Source of the DNA: Metellina segmentata
Lineage: Eukaryota > Arthropoda > Arachnida > Araneae > Tetragnathidae
Direction: 5' to 3'
Length of the DNA: 64,000 nucleotides
Assembly (NCBI GenBank): GCA_947359465.1
Contig: OX375879.1
Coordinates: 95,241,630-95,305,629 of the forward strand
Part shown: positions 46,130-58,919 of the stretch, one piece after another
How the letters are laid out: the number at the start of each line of letters is the position of its first letter
Position numbering within the stretch: the stretch's first letter is position 1
Notes under the pieces: model-generated
Seen by the model: the letters and a program-made list of their open reading frames with translations, nothing else
What the model was told of the DNA's origin: nothing
Database searches by the model: none
Program-made: the position numbers and the translations under genes

Positions 46130-48285
46130 CAATAGGAGTCACAGAATTAAAGTATTTTTTAAGACAATCCTAAGTCAGTCCTACAAAATTATTCTAAAAT
46201 AATGGAATGTGTCATAATAAACAGTCGATTCTGAATGTTCTCTTGAAATTTGATGTAAATACTCCATTTTCAATCTTTCATTTAAGTCAGAATATTTTTT
46301 CTTTTCATCTTAAAATGAAACAACCTCGAAGGAGTATTCAACCGAGTCGCATCTTCAGAGAAAAATTTGTAATTTATTTTTACTGCTTTGTGCTCACCAA
46401 CGAAGAAGCATCCAACCCACGATGACAAAAAGCTCGCAAACTAAGTCCTGCCAGCGACTTCTCAACGTCACGAGTACGTGATCATCTGCCACTCATTTTT
46501 ACAGATGGCAAAAGCAGCCTACGTGCAAACAAAGGCTTTTGTGTGAAAGTGATGGCACGTTTATAAGCAATATATTTATAGACAACAGATAAAGTTTGAT
46601 TCGTTCGGTCCACTACATTCAGTGGCGAACTGCACAGCCCTGAATCAGGGCAGGGCCCTTGGCCCAGACGCTTCCAATAAATCTTCACCCTCCTCCCCCT
46701 ACTGAAAAAAAGCTTCGAGTCATCGATTGCATTAAGAACGATTTGATGTTCAAAACAAAGTTCAATTCTTCGCGGACATCAGTTTCGATTTCAAACTTCT
46801 ACTTCTAATTCTATCAGATTTCTTGTCCAGACTCGAAGTTCTCCTAGTGATATTTTCTTTTTACATGGGATTAACTGCTTTTAATAGACACTGGAGTCGG
46901 CATACCCAAGCAATTTACTTGAAGTTGTCTGTCTTGTGATTGGCACATCTTTGTCCTTGCGTAGTAAAACCCCAACCAATCAGACTTCTTGTCACCGAAC
47001 CACGTGACAGATGTCCGATCGTTCTGGCGTTTGATGATTTCGGGATCTGAATGGTTAGAGCTGTTCGTCAAGCGCATACAATGAGGCACTCTGCCAATTT
47101 AAAAAAAAGGTGGCGATTGTGTTTCTGCCACGATGCTTGTGTCCTGTAAGCATTTCGAGAATGGCGCTAGTTGGCGTGTCTCTCGAATACGGTATCAGTT
47201 CAATAAAACAAATAACACCACAAAAACTTCTAAAGATATGCCATATTGACTGACAACTGATTGGTCAACATCAACTGGATTAAATGCAAGGTCTACAAAG
47301 TGACGATAAACCACATTTCAAGGTAACTCCGATGTGCCAGGCGAGAACATTTAGACAGCAGAAGTAGTAAATCTCGGCCATCTACGCTATGCTATAGTTT
47401 ACAACGCGAGATAAACTTCAATAATATAATTTAGTAATTTGGGGAACGGATGTTGGTGATGAATGCGATATGGTAAATGCGATGCGATAATATTTTGAGA
47501 AAAGGAAATGCGATGTAGTTACAAACTCAACTTCATTGAATAGATATCTGCGAAATACTACACGGACTATGTCCATTCTGCAAGTGCGATAGGTTACAAG
47601 AATAGTTGTTCTTGTATTCTAGTTGCTACTTATTCTAGTAAATGAACAACTCTATAGATGACAATGCATGAATTCTGATACGATTAAGAACATGAAATAT
47701 TGGGTGCGATTACAGTAAAAACATGAATTAAATAGAAATATTTTACAATTCGGAATGAGGCACTAACATACGCAATGCCGGGGTAATTAGGGCTTTTACA
47801 CTCAAAAAAAATTATCAATGGAAATGGTGCGCAGATGACAGGAAACCGAGGAACGATTTATGACACCGAACGCATAATTTAGTCGCAGTGTAATGTACAA
47901 AAGTGCAAAGTCAAAAAAATCTATTTGCAAACGAAATGAAACTTTTGTTGCATTCTTCAATATTGGAAAATAAATTTTCTGATTTGAATTGATTTGTGCT
48001 AATGAGTTACTAAACAGCTGGACCTCTGTGCACATCTGGGCGGCATAGCAGACGATGAGTTTCATCAAGGTTGATAAGTTTATATTTTATGACGCAAGGG
48101 ATTGGGCCAAGCTGGCCAGTTTTATGGATTACGTGCCAAGTAGGGAAATTGTACACCTATTAATAATTTAATTATACCATATTATGCGCGTTTTCACCAA
48201 GTTTTGTATAAAAATAGCTAGCTTTTTGTTCTGTTTCATCGGAAGTATTATTGTTAGCATGAATCGTGTCCTAACATCTATGGAG
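46130..48285. other. No gene recognised
   Basis: Part of repeat family R at 47230-47390. Otherwise mixed AT-rich sequence. Confidence 0.35.
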
Positions 48286-48289
48286 GCGT

Positions 48290-48665
48290 GAATGGAAACA
48301 TGAGGGTTGCGAGTCCGAATCCAACCCCAAAACCGTCATGTACAAAAGGGGCTGGTGCGTGTTGAATTTGCCGTGGCCGAAAATGTCCTCACATTGGCAT
48401 TGTGTTGAAGTTTGGAGAGTGGGGTGTTAGCTCAGGTGTGACCTCGTCATCTGATTTTGGTTTAAAATCCCGAGGTTTGTTCTCGGATCTTTCCCTTCGG
48501 GTTTTATCCCAGACCGTCGCCAATAGCCCACTATATTGCTCCAGTGCGACGTTAAAAAAGGATCTACCTACCCAGGATCTTTCTATTCGGGATTGAACCA
48601 GGACCGTCACCAATAGTCCGTTGTATTGTTCCGATGCAACGCTATTTAAATTACCAACCATCAAC
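48290..48665 (+). mobile_element. SINE with duplicated 3' module
   Basis: Weak head (GGGTTGCGAGTCCGAATCC as B box), full body, then the 3' module GGATCTTTC, GACCGTC-CCAATAG, GTTGTATTG repeated once more to 48655. Confidence 0.7.
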
Positions 48666-49089
48666 CCTTTCATGCAGTTGCCAGATCTTACTCTAATCAC
48701 AGTCACTTTTCATATGTTGTGGATGAGTTATCCAAGAAACGCACACTTGCCTCACTTCACCACCCTCAATACTAAGACGTCGTACCCTCTCTCTTCAAAA
48801 CATAAGACCTTAAAATCCCTCAATACAGACCTCTCGTCTCTTGCGTCAAAAGCTCTATACCTCCCCCTTATAAAGTTCCAAAATCAATACTTTGCACTGC
48901 GACCAAAGTGTCGATGTGTTTCCATTAGACCCTGTGAATTATTACTCGAATTCGAACTAGCTCTACTGCCATTTCATGCTATTCATCTCGCGCTCTTGCG
49001 TAACTCCCTTTTGGTGGGGTCTGCAGTTTTCGATGAACTCGGACAAATTATACCACGACCTACAACTCCATTTTGGACATGATTGGTAA

Positions 49090-49142
49090 GGTAAGGTACT
49101 AATAAGGTAATTTTAGTTAACGTCGTATTAGAGCAACACAAC
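49090..49142 (-). mobile_element. SINE 3' scrap
   Basis: AAGGTAATTTTAGTTAACGT CGTATTAGAGCAACACAACG. Confidence 0.55.
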
Positions 49143-49171
49143 GTTTAACATGATTGGGAAAGGTCATAAAT

Positions 49172-49430
49172 CGCACCGCGGCTAAAAAAGTGACACAACT
49201 CAAAATTACAGAATTTGAGAAACATCAACTTAAATGATACTATAAAACTTATATTGAAATAGTATATATAAGCTTCTTTTAAATTTTAGGTAAGTATTTA
49301 TGATGGTAACTTCTATTCTATTCTATGGAATAGAAATATAACACGCTGGGGCATCTCATACATATTTTTCAATGACATAACATCAACATTTTTATTTTTT
49401 GAGTTGTGTCACTACTCTTGCCGTTGTGCG
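49172..49430. mobile_element. MITE with about 30-bp inverted ends, copy 2
   Basis: Left CGCACCGCGGCTAAAAAAGT and right (inverted) CGCACAACGGCAAGAGTAGT, both continuing GACACAACTCAAAA. 259 bp; no coding capacity. Confidence 0.75.
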
Positions 49431-49439
49431 ATATGTGGA

Positions 49440-50075
49440 ATCGATCCCCACACCGCCACCAGAGGTCACGTCGAGCGCGCGGAGCAGAACAGTAATTGTA
49501 AGTTAATTTTTTATAACTCAGTTAGAGTTGAATTTATATGAAAGTGACTGTGCACGCTTCCACATGTGCAGGACATGTGACAGTGACTGTGTACGCTTGT
49601 ACTGGCACGACTTATATGAATGACGGTGACTGAGCGCAGTTGGAGCCCCGTTTATACAATTAAAACATGCGCCAGCGTGTAGGCTGTGCCATGATCCGTG
49701 TATAACTTAATATGCACATAATTTTTAGAATAATTAAGTTTTGTGTTTATCCTTATCACATCGTGTCATACAGCTTCACATCTTCACCACCCAAGACACC
49801 GTAGTACATATAATATGGCAGTTGATAGGTCAACACCGACTAGATTAAATGCCAAACTTTACCAAAATGGCCAAAAAAACTACATTTAAAGGTAACACTG
49901 ATACATTTCATACGAGAGCATTTGAACCATGTAGTTCTTAGTAGAATAAGCATTACTCTTGAGATGAGCCTCAAAAAGTGTGGCCAGCATATCGACTTAA
50001 TGATATAACATCTTATATGACATCTTTAAGGATGCGCAATAGAGTGACGACAAAAGTGGTGGAATCGCCAAATTC
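49440..50075. other. No gene recognised
   Basis: A stretch at 49440-49700 is richer in GC, with GTGACTGTGTACGCTT-type repeats. Repeat family R at 49805-49935. Confidence 0.4.
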
Positions 50076-50076
50076 C

Positions 50077-51590
50077 AATACTATCCAATGATCAATTAAT
50101 GGATCTATCAGATGATGAATCAATGGATCTATTAGATGATGAATCAATGGATCTATCAGATGATGAATCAATGGATCTATTAGATGACGAATCAATGGAT
50201 CTATTAGATGATCAATCAATGTATCTATCAGATGCTGAATCAATGGATCAATAAGATGCTGAATCAATGGATCTATCAGATGATGAATCAATGGATCTAT
50301 CAGATGATGAATTAATGGGTCTAGCATATGATGAAACAATGGCTGGACGTCTTCTCCCGTCTGATGGATCTAGCATATGATGAATCAATGGATCTATAAG
50401 ATGATGAATCAATGGATCTATCAGATGATGAATTAATGGATCTATTAGATGCTGAATCAATGGATCTATTAGATGATCAATCAATGTATCTATTAGATGC
50501 TGAATCAATGTATCTATTAGATGCTGATTCAATGGATCTATCAGATGATGAATCAATGGATCTATCAGAGGATGAATCAATGGATCTATCAGATGATGAA
50601 TTAATGGGTCTAGCATATGATGAAACAATGGCTGGACGTCTTCTCCCGTCTGATGGATCTAGCATATGATGAATCAATGGATCTATAAAATGATGAATCA
50701 ATGGATCTATCAGATGATGAATCAATGGATCTATCAGATGATGAATCAATGGATCTATCAGATGATGAATCAATGGATCTATCAGATGATGAATTAATGG
50801 GTCTAGCATATGATGAAACAATGGCTGGACGTCTTCTACCGTCTGATGGATCTAGCATATGATGAATCAATGGATCTATAAGATGATGAATCAATGGATC
50901 TATCAGATGATGAATTAATGGATATATTAGATGCTGAATCAATGGATCTAGATGATCAATCAATGTATCTATCAGATGCTGAATCAATGTATCTATTAGA
51001 TGCTGATTCAATGGATCTATAAGATGATGAATCAATGGATCTATCAGATGATGAATTAATGGATCTATTAGATGATGAATTAATGGGTCTAGCATATGAT
51101 GAAACAATGGCTGGACGTCTTCTCCCGTCTGATGGATCTAGCATATGATGAATCAATGGATCAATAAGATGATGAATCAATGGATCTATCAGATGATGAA
51201 TCAATGGATCTATCAGATGATGAATTAATGGGTCTAGCATATGATGAAACAATGGCTGAACGTCTTCTCCCGTCTGATGGATCTAGCATATGATGAATCA
51301 ATGGATCTATAAGATGATGAATCAATGGATCTATCAGATGATGAATTAATGGATCTATTAGATGCTGAATCAATGGATCTAGATGATCAATCAATGTATC
51401 TATCATATGCTGAATCAATGGATCTATCAGATGCTGAATCAATGGATCTATTAGATGCTGAATCAATGGATCTATCAGATGATGAATCAATAGATCTAAC
51501 AGATAATGAATTAATGGATCGAGCATATGATGAATCAATGGCTGGACATCTTCTACCGTCTGATGGACCAATCAGATGGTGAATGCTAGG
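50077..51590. repeat. 24-bp minisatellite with higher-order structure
   Basis: About 60 copies of ATGGATCTATCAGATGATGA ATCA. A distinct variant block (GGCTGGACGTCTTCT) recurs at 50341, 50630, 50823, 51109, 51254 and 51540, that is at spacings of 289, 193, 286, 145 and 286 bp, close to 12, 8, 12, 6 and 12 units. Because 24 is a multiple of three, long frames such as repeated MDLSDDES (plus) and IHHLIDPL or DSSSDRSI (minus) appear; I see no reason to treat them as genes. Confidence 0.92.
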
Positions 51591-51599
51591 TTTCACCCA

Positions 51600-52630
51600 A
51601 CAGATGAAAAGAGTCTCAGGGAGACGATACTACAAGTTTTGGTTACATGATCCGGGACGTATAAAAAGGTTTTTCCATTGCTATCTCTATTTTCATATTT
51701 TTTCTATGATTGGAACAACAGAAGTAAGATCGCATACCAACTGGTTTGATTGCTTACACTGAAAATCTCTCATACCCTCAATCCGGAGGTTTTATTGATC
51801 TATGTTGAAATAAAAATACATCACTCTAAACTTCACTTTTTAATTTCCCCAAAAGATTATGACCATCTTTTCTCAAAATGTGAAAATTAGCAGTCAACAG
51901 ATACTACATGAGAAATGCGTCCTTTTCATTTCTGTATTGCTTAACAAGGATCTCCAATACAAGCACATCTCAATCCACTTTACCTTAAATCCAGTCTCGC
52001 ATGATACGTATCTGAAAACATCAAGCGACAAAGGCAAGATCCATCCCGATATTCAATCACGCACCATTTCTTTCGTGAAAATACCTTCCAATTTCCGAAA
52101 TTAATAGCGTCCCAGAAAACACGAAAACATCGCAGAACCCGAGTCATTCCTGCTCCCCCGCTGACGCGTCGCTGCGTTTTCACCAGTTCCTACCGACAGG
52201 AATGTCTCCGCAACGCTTCCAGCCAATGATTCAGAGGACCTCCCACTATTACTCATCGGCCCTCCAATAAGCATGCAAGATGAAAGGGAAAGATTACTCA
52301 GTCGCGAAAGACAGATAGGAGAGAAATATTAGAGTGACGACGTCTTTAATCTCGGCTGGCCGGAACAAAAGTGTGAAGACGTGACGCTACTGATCAAGCG
52401 GACGTCGCGCTCGGGGATATTATTAGAATGTCATGTTTTAATCCTTGGAGAGACAATTTCACTCGGATAACAAATGCCTCTGCTCTTCGGAAAATAATGA
52501 ATAAATTTGAATAAAAGAGTCAAGCGATATAATGACAAGGCTTTATTTTATGAAGAGGTTTTACTGTTGTTTTTTCTCACAAAAAATTAGTATGAGGTAA
52601 AAAGAAAAATAACGTGACATTCTGACGTGA
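51600..52630. other. No gene recognised
   Basis: Unique sequence with slightly higher GC at 52140-52430. Confidence 0.35.
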
Positions 52631-52639
52631 TCTTTTCCT

Positions 52640-52950
52640 TCTGTAACGATCCCGAAGCGAAAGATTTAAGGAAAACAACTCGTAATTTTGCACCATGGTC
52701 AAACGACGAGGTGAATACCTAAGGTGGCACCTCACTCTACAAATTTCCATACCATGCCAATGTGAAGGCAATTGTGACCACGTGAGATTTAACATGTAGC
52801 GAATTAGCAACCGGAGAGTTGTTAGTTCGAAACTAGGTCCACCCCAAGACCACGAGTACCAATCATACGTACACGAGTACGTATGGCTGGTACTCGTGGT
52901 CTTTGGGAAGACCGAGTTTCGAACTAGTAACTCTCCGGTTGCTACTCTCC
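52640..52950 (-). mobile_element. SINE with an inverted second tRNA-like head (fold-back)
   Basis: Body at 52640-52795 and head at 52800-52860 (minus strand). An inverted copy of the head follows at 52880-52947. The arms share CAACCGGAGAGTT, AGTTCGAAACT, AAGACCACGAGTACCA and CATACGTAC around a centre near 52875. Confidence 0.8.
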
Positions 52951-52996
52951 GGTTGTTGTTGTTGCTTATCCTCTATAAAAGATCTGACATATGTCA

Positions 52997-53300
52997 GATC
53001 AACTCCAGTAAGTTGTTGACCGCCAGAAAATCAATAACAATAAGGGAGATAGATGTCAAGTCCTCCTTGGAAAGTCCAACGCAACTCAGTATGTGCTCCG
53101 GAGAGGCTGGATGGTCACAGCATTTTCTGCAAGTGGGATGGATTTTTCTGTCACGTTCAAAATAAAGACACTTCAGGTGTCCACTTTTAAGCCTAGCTAG
53201 TGCAGTCTGGGAGCCACGATCACAATTAACTTCGAGAAGAGTGCCCGGGAATGTTCCGGTGTACCACAGGTGTTCAGGTGGAGTACGCCATTTTAAATTT
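52997..53300 (-). pseudogene. Non-LTR retrotransposon RNase H C-terminal fragment
   Basis: The minus-strand frame reads HLWYTGTFPG, CDRGSQTALARLKSGHLKCL, CRKC, ASPEHILSCVGLSKEDL and FLAVNNLLELI before a stop. The D-R-x-x-Q-T-x-x-x-R-[LF]-x-S-G-H motif and the following zinc-like Cys/His pattern mark the end of ORF2 RNase H regions in Jockey-like elements. Upstream reverse transcriptase is missing. Confidence 0.75.
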
Positions 53301-53329
53301 AGTTTAGTTCTTTCATTTGAACAATTTAT

Positions 53330-53630
53330 CAAAATATTTGTATTAGAGGCATTTATTGTCATGCTAAATGTAGGTGGCGGTAATGTTCCTCAGGTGACAC
53401 GTGTTTCATATACGTATGGCGAATTTAATGCCACTTTACTTGCTTTTCGAATACGATTCCAGTACTTCGACAACTAAAATTCTAAAGAATGAATTCCGAA
53501 AACATGATAGTTAATTGATTCGTAAACTATATTAAATGAAGTTGCCTATACAACGATAAAATACATTCTAAGGTAACCCCGATATGTATCAGGCGCGATC
53601 ATTTGGTCAGCAGTAGTAAAGTCCACACAG
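53330..53630. repeat. Interspersed repeat family R, copy at 53.3 kb
   Basis: TAAATGTAGGTGGCGG, ACACGTGTTTC, ATTCTAAAGAATGAATTCCG and AAGGTAACCCCGATATG match copy 1. Confidence 0.65.
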
Positions 53631-53639
53631 ACGTATGTT

Positions 53640-54820
53640 TTGCTTACACTAAAAAGTGCTCATGTAGATATTGTTCTAATGTGGTTTTTCCCCCAAAAAT
53701 ATGTCTTCTTCTAGAAAACCGTCGCTCTAGAACTATTTAGTCTTATTAAACTGTGAGTCTAGGTTGCAATTATTAAACTGACTTTTTGATTATGACTGAT
53801 TCATAAAATCAAGGGTTGATTAAGTATTGTATCAATTCAGAAATATTAAGGGGAAAAAAAAGTTGCACACGAAAGATTTGACATGCTGTCACCGAAACCA
53901 TTGTTGCATGGTTTTGATGCATCGACGTAGAAATTGAATATAGGTACAATCATTGGAGATTAAAGTACAATATCAGTAAACAACTGAAGAAACAAGGGAC
54001 TAACTTAGATTTATGCTTGAAAGTAAGAAAATATAAATCACCAAGTTACCCTTATCTTTTGATTTAATCTGGGACACAAACTATTATCGTGAAATTGTGT
54101 CGAATGTATATAAAAAGCTATCCTTATAGAGAAATTCAGTCTAAAAGATATAAAACACGTTCTTATTAGTCTTATACAATAGCATACTTCTCAGACCAGC
54201 TACATAAAAATCAAATCTCAGTACGAGACACTTTTATTTACAGACAAGAAACGAAAACGGTACACATCTCCAAACGGACTACCAGAACGACTTGCACTTT
54301 CAAACAAGGCACATGCACAGAAGAGAGCACGAACATGCGTCCTTGAAAACAGCTGATAAACAGTTCTTTGTTCCGATTGGGGAAGAGCGACGAGAACAGT
54401 GGTGTTCTGCTACAGAGTCTCTATTATATAAGTCAAATTTTTATTGACGATTACTTCGATAAATGTCACTGTACTTTTCATAAAAATATAACTGGTATAA
54501 ATTAAAAGTTTGTGAAATAACATAAATTTGCATTTTATATTCCGTAATCGACTTCCAAATAAAACACTTTAATTTATTGGAATCCTAAAGATTGTATCAA
54601 GCTCCAAAGAACATTTTTTAAGAATAACAACACTAGGCATACGCGTATCGTAGGCTCAGAGTTGAAACCTCTCTCAGTACACTCTTTTGCAAAAAATTTA
54701 TTTTTATGTAAAAAAAAAATAATAATAATAAAAAAAACTTTAAAAAAAGAAACATATTTTTTCAAACAAACAAACAATGAATATAGTTTTGTACCCCCTT
54801 GAATGTATTAAATGAAGGTA
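53640..54820. other. No gene recognised
   Basis: AT-rich with an (AAT)n tract near 54715-54735. Confidence 0.3.
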
Positions 54821-54823
54821 TGA

Positions 54824-55190
54824 TCTATATATATAATTCTCTTACGTGGCACGCAAAAAAAGATGTTATTTGTTATTGCGTTTTGGCAACACTTACGATT
54901 ATTTATTTACCACGAAATCTAGCGCATAGATTAAATTTATAGCGTTATCGGAAAAAAAATGTACTGAAAAAAAAATGAATATTAGTCGAGCTGTTGCAGC
55001 TTACAAACAACAGGTATTCGATTTCCAAAACAGCGCTCACATTTCGAGTCAAAATTTGCTCAAAGTTTTCATTTTAATTCTAAACTGTTCGAGTTCTGAT
55101 TCCAGAGGAACTGTATAATTTTTCTTTAGTACAACAAATTTATATTTATGAAATATTATTTTGGAATATCATATTTTGTAAACAATGTCT
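54824..55190 (+). mobile_element. Non-autonomous Helitron, 5' part
   Basis: Starts TCTATATATATAATTCTCTT after an A, continues with ACGTGGCACGCAAAAAA and the family interior with an internal deletion near 54998, and loses similarity after TTTTGTAAACAATG. Confidence 0.75.
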
Positions 55191-55194
55191 TCAA

Positions 55195-56100
55195 CAATAA
55201 TCATTCAAAAACTATTTATTTTTTATGTCAAAAATAAAATTACAAACATTTTGATAACATATATTTTTTAAACTGACATTACAATAATTTATTATCGTGA
55301 TGAAAATAAGCATTTAGCGTAGCGAAATGCATTCCCCAAAAATGCCAGTTAACGAATTTATGACCTAGGCAGACAATACGTCCACTGTAGGAAAAAATAT
55401 AGGTATAAATTAACTGGAGTTATATATCTATAAACATAATTAAATACAAAAGATAAAAAAAGTTTCGATGGCATAACTAAGTTACCGTAATTGCTTAAGT
55501 ATTATTAATCTATTTATCAGACGAGAAAAAAGGCCAAAAGCGTCAAAACCCACAACACACTAGAGCAATGGAGACGTTTAAGAATGTTCAATTATTCCGT
55601 TAAATATCCGATAACAGCGATAATAATTCGAATTAAGGTAATTACCTGAAAACAATTAGAAGCATGTTCGTTGTAGTAAAAAAAATATAAGAAAAGTTTT
55701 CATTGAAGAGGAAATTTTAGCTTAAAGTGGGAGGCGCTTAAGTACTTCTACGAAGAATTGCAAGGTAATAGCATCTAATGAAACCTACAGTTCAACTTGA
55801 AAAGCAAAAGATGAGGTTAAAAATTCGATTAAAATGAAATTTATGATATCAATCAGTTGTAGCAAAAAATAAATGGTATATAAATATGGGAAAATGATCA
55901 AATCAATATACTAATCGAAAGATTTCGCGTTAGCTTTCGTTTGAGACCTATTTTGACGTCGTAGCGATTAGCTGCCCTCCCGAGTTAATTTTTATTAACT
56001 CGGGACACTGTGGGAATACACACAATACACCCGATGGGAATACTGATTTGAGTAAAGTGGGGGTATGTGGTGGGAGTTTTTGTAAAGTGGGGTTGCCACC
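55195..56100. other. No gene recognised
   Basis: A small hairpin (GCATTT-AGCGTAGCG-AAATGC) at about 55310-55331; otherwise AT-rich. Confidence 0.3.
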
Positions 56101-56172
56101 TCTTTGTGATTGACCCCGGATCGTCGCCAATACCCCGTTGTGTTTTTCCAGTGCGACGTTAATTGAAACACT
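56100..56172 (+). mobile_element. SINE 3' end
   Basis: GACCCCGGATCGTCGCCAAT and CAGTGCGACGTTAATTG, with an (ACT)n tail. Confidence 0.6.
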
Positions 56173-56174
56173 AC

Positions 56175-57176
56175 TACTACTACTCGTCCATCAAATTCCG
56201 ACCAATTTTGCCAATGACGAGATACCCCGTCATCAAGATACTACCTATTTTTTTATGACGACGAGATCAAGACGTGGTCAGTTTTTCAAACGGCAAGACA
56301 TCTCATCGAGAGGAGGGTAAAAGATAATTTCACCACTGAGTCCACCACTTCCACCTTCGAGGCAAATGCAAGTTAGTAAGGCACGATCCTTCCTCCTGCA
56401 CAAAGAACAAGATTATCGGATTGCTCGCTCACTAATATGTCGTCACAGCGCCGACGGGAAAATAGTATTTGTCGCCGTCAAATTGGATCAAGTCCTTATC
56501 CCACATGTTTTAGGGAATTCAAGGGAAAAGACAATGAGAGAGAGAGAGGGAATCTTATCACCTATTCTTCTCATGCGACGACAGGTCCACGGAAGAATGG
56601 AAACAGTCGGAATCAATGTTGGGACCAATGGCCGTCTCCTCGCCAAACAACGGAAAGTACGTGACCGACATTCTCGAACGCCTAAGGGACGATGTGTTGC
56701 GGGAGGTATTGTTGGAAGGTGTCGAACTCGTTATTTATTAACAAGCACCTCTGAAAGGGATTCTGTGTACCATATCAGAGTGAGACACAAAGAGTCTTTT
56801 GGTGTGTGGGGAACGATGCAATTTCGTTCTCATCATTGTTAGAGCTGAGTGATAAAGTGCGGAGGGGTTTTTCACAGGCAATCCGTCTCCAATAACACTG
56901 TCGTAAGATCTCGGAAGGATGAGTTGAGAATGGACTTGGACCGATTGGCCACCGGAGCCAGACCCTTGTTACATCTTCGAACCGAAAACTGCCAGCCTCT
57001 GATTCAAATATACGTTCTAAATTGTCACCGGTTCAAGACAAGGAACAATTTGCTTGTCCTACTTATATCTTTATTCCATTTTGAGTAATTGGACGGTTTC
57101 GTCTTGACGAGGGATTACGTCCTCAGCAAAACTGACCAGATTTTAACCAGATATCGCTTTAAAACCACTTGGAGGA
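56175..57176. mobile_element. Palindrome-family element with a GC-richer interior
   Basis: The left part (56175-56345) has CCATCAAATTCCGACC, TGACGAGATACCCCGTC and GATCAAGACGTGGTC. The right part (57085-57176) has CTGACCAGATTTTAACC, CGCTTTAAAACCACTTGGAG and then TTAA. The 740 bp between is noticeably less AT-rich and carries overlapping frames of 158 and 79 codons (56366-56842, 56849-57088) with no similarity that I recognise. Confidence 0.5.
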
Positions 57177-57189
57177 TTAACTAATCAAT

Positions 57190-58078
57190 TATGTGTCCCA
57201 CATTAGGACTCATGCTTTTCCCCACAACCACGTGGCAGATCTTCAAACAGGGAGAAGTACCATGAAGAATGTCAATGAATGGCCGATGTTTTTTTTTAAT
57301 AATGGCACTTTATGAACAACAATTATGAACTTTTGCGTTATGGAATATCTTGCATTCTGTTGTACGATATTGCTCAATTAATATTTTGAGCTTGATCTTT
57401 ATTATCTTATTACATAAAACGCCAGACTCTGCTGTGTTTTCCGTGGCTTTTGAAATTTTGATAGGTTGTGTGACGTCACGAATAGGTAGAGTTTCTAATT
57501 GTTTTGATTGGTTGTGTGATGTCACGAGCGAAACGGGACACGAACTATAAAAAATCATCAGATTCAAAATTGCCATGGAAATAACATCGAGTATAAAACG
57601 ATTGCTGCACGCAGATCATTGTTTTACCAGTGTTGATCGAAAATTAAGTCTTCCAATGACATTGGTATACCAGTATCGCTCACAAAACAACACCATGCGA
57701 TAGCAAGGCAAGTTGATAGATAGTGATGGGAAAAGGTTTACAGATAGTCAATGATCAACAAAAGTTGACAGATAGTGGTAAGAAAAGGTTTATACATAGC
57801 CAGTGAGATCGCTCACCGTCAGATTAAAAAAAATATGCAAATGTAGTTTGACCAAAATAAATAAACTTTGTTATGCATCCGTCGTATGATCGACCATTTA
57901 TCCTAGTAAAAACATTTAAAAATATTTATCAGTTATTTTACCAAACAATACTTATTAAAAATTAAAAATTATGATTTGTATTATTTTTATGAGCGGACAC
58001 TTATTCACTTAAATGCATAAATTTGATAAATGGTTTGTGAGGTGTGTAAGCGATTGTTATGAACGAATTGTTATGAAA
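57190..58078. other. No gene recognised
   Basis: Contains a short duplication at 57440-57540 (GGTTGTGTGA-GTCACGA twice), including a TGACGTCAC palindrome. Confidence 0.35.
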
Positions 58079-58918
<840 letters not shown>

Positions 58919-58919
58919 G

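Noticed and set aside
48621..49082. 153-codon frame on the plus strand
   Set aside because: It starts in SINE sequence, shows no domain or splice context, and its composition is that of chance frames.
50013..51596. Many overlapping frames of up to 165 codons on both strands of the 24-bp array
   Set aside because: All come from a frame-neutral 24-bp repeat; no signal, splice or domain support.
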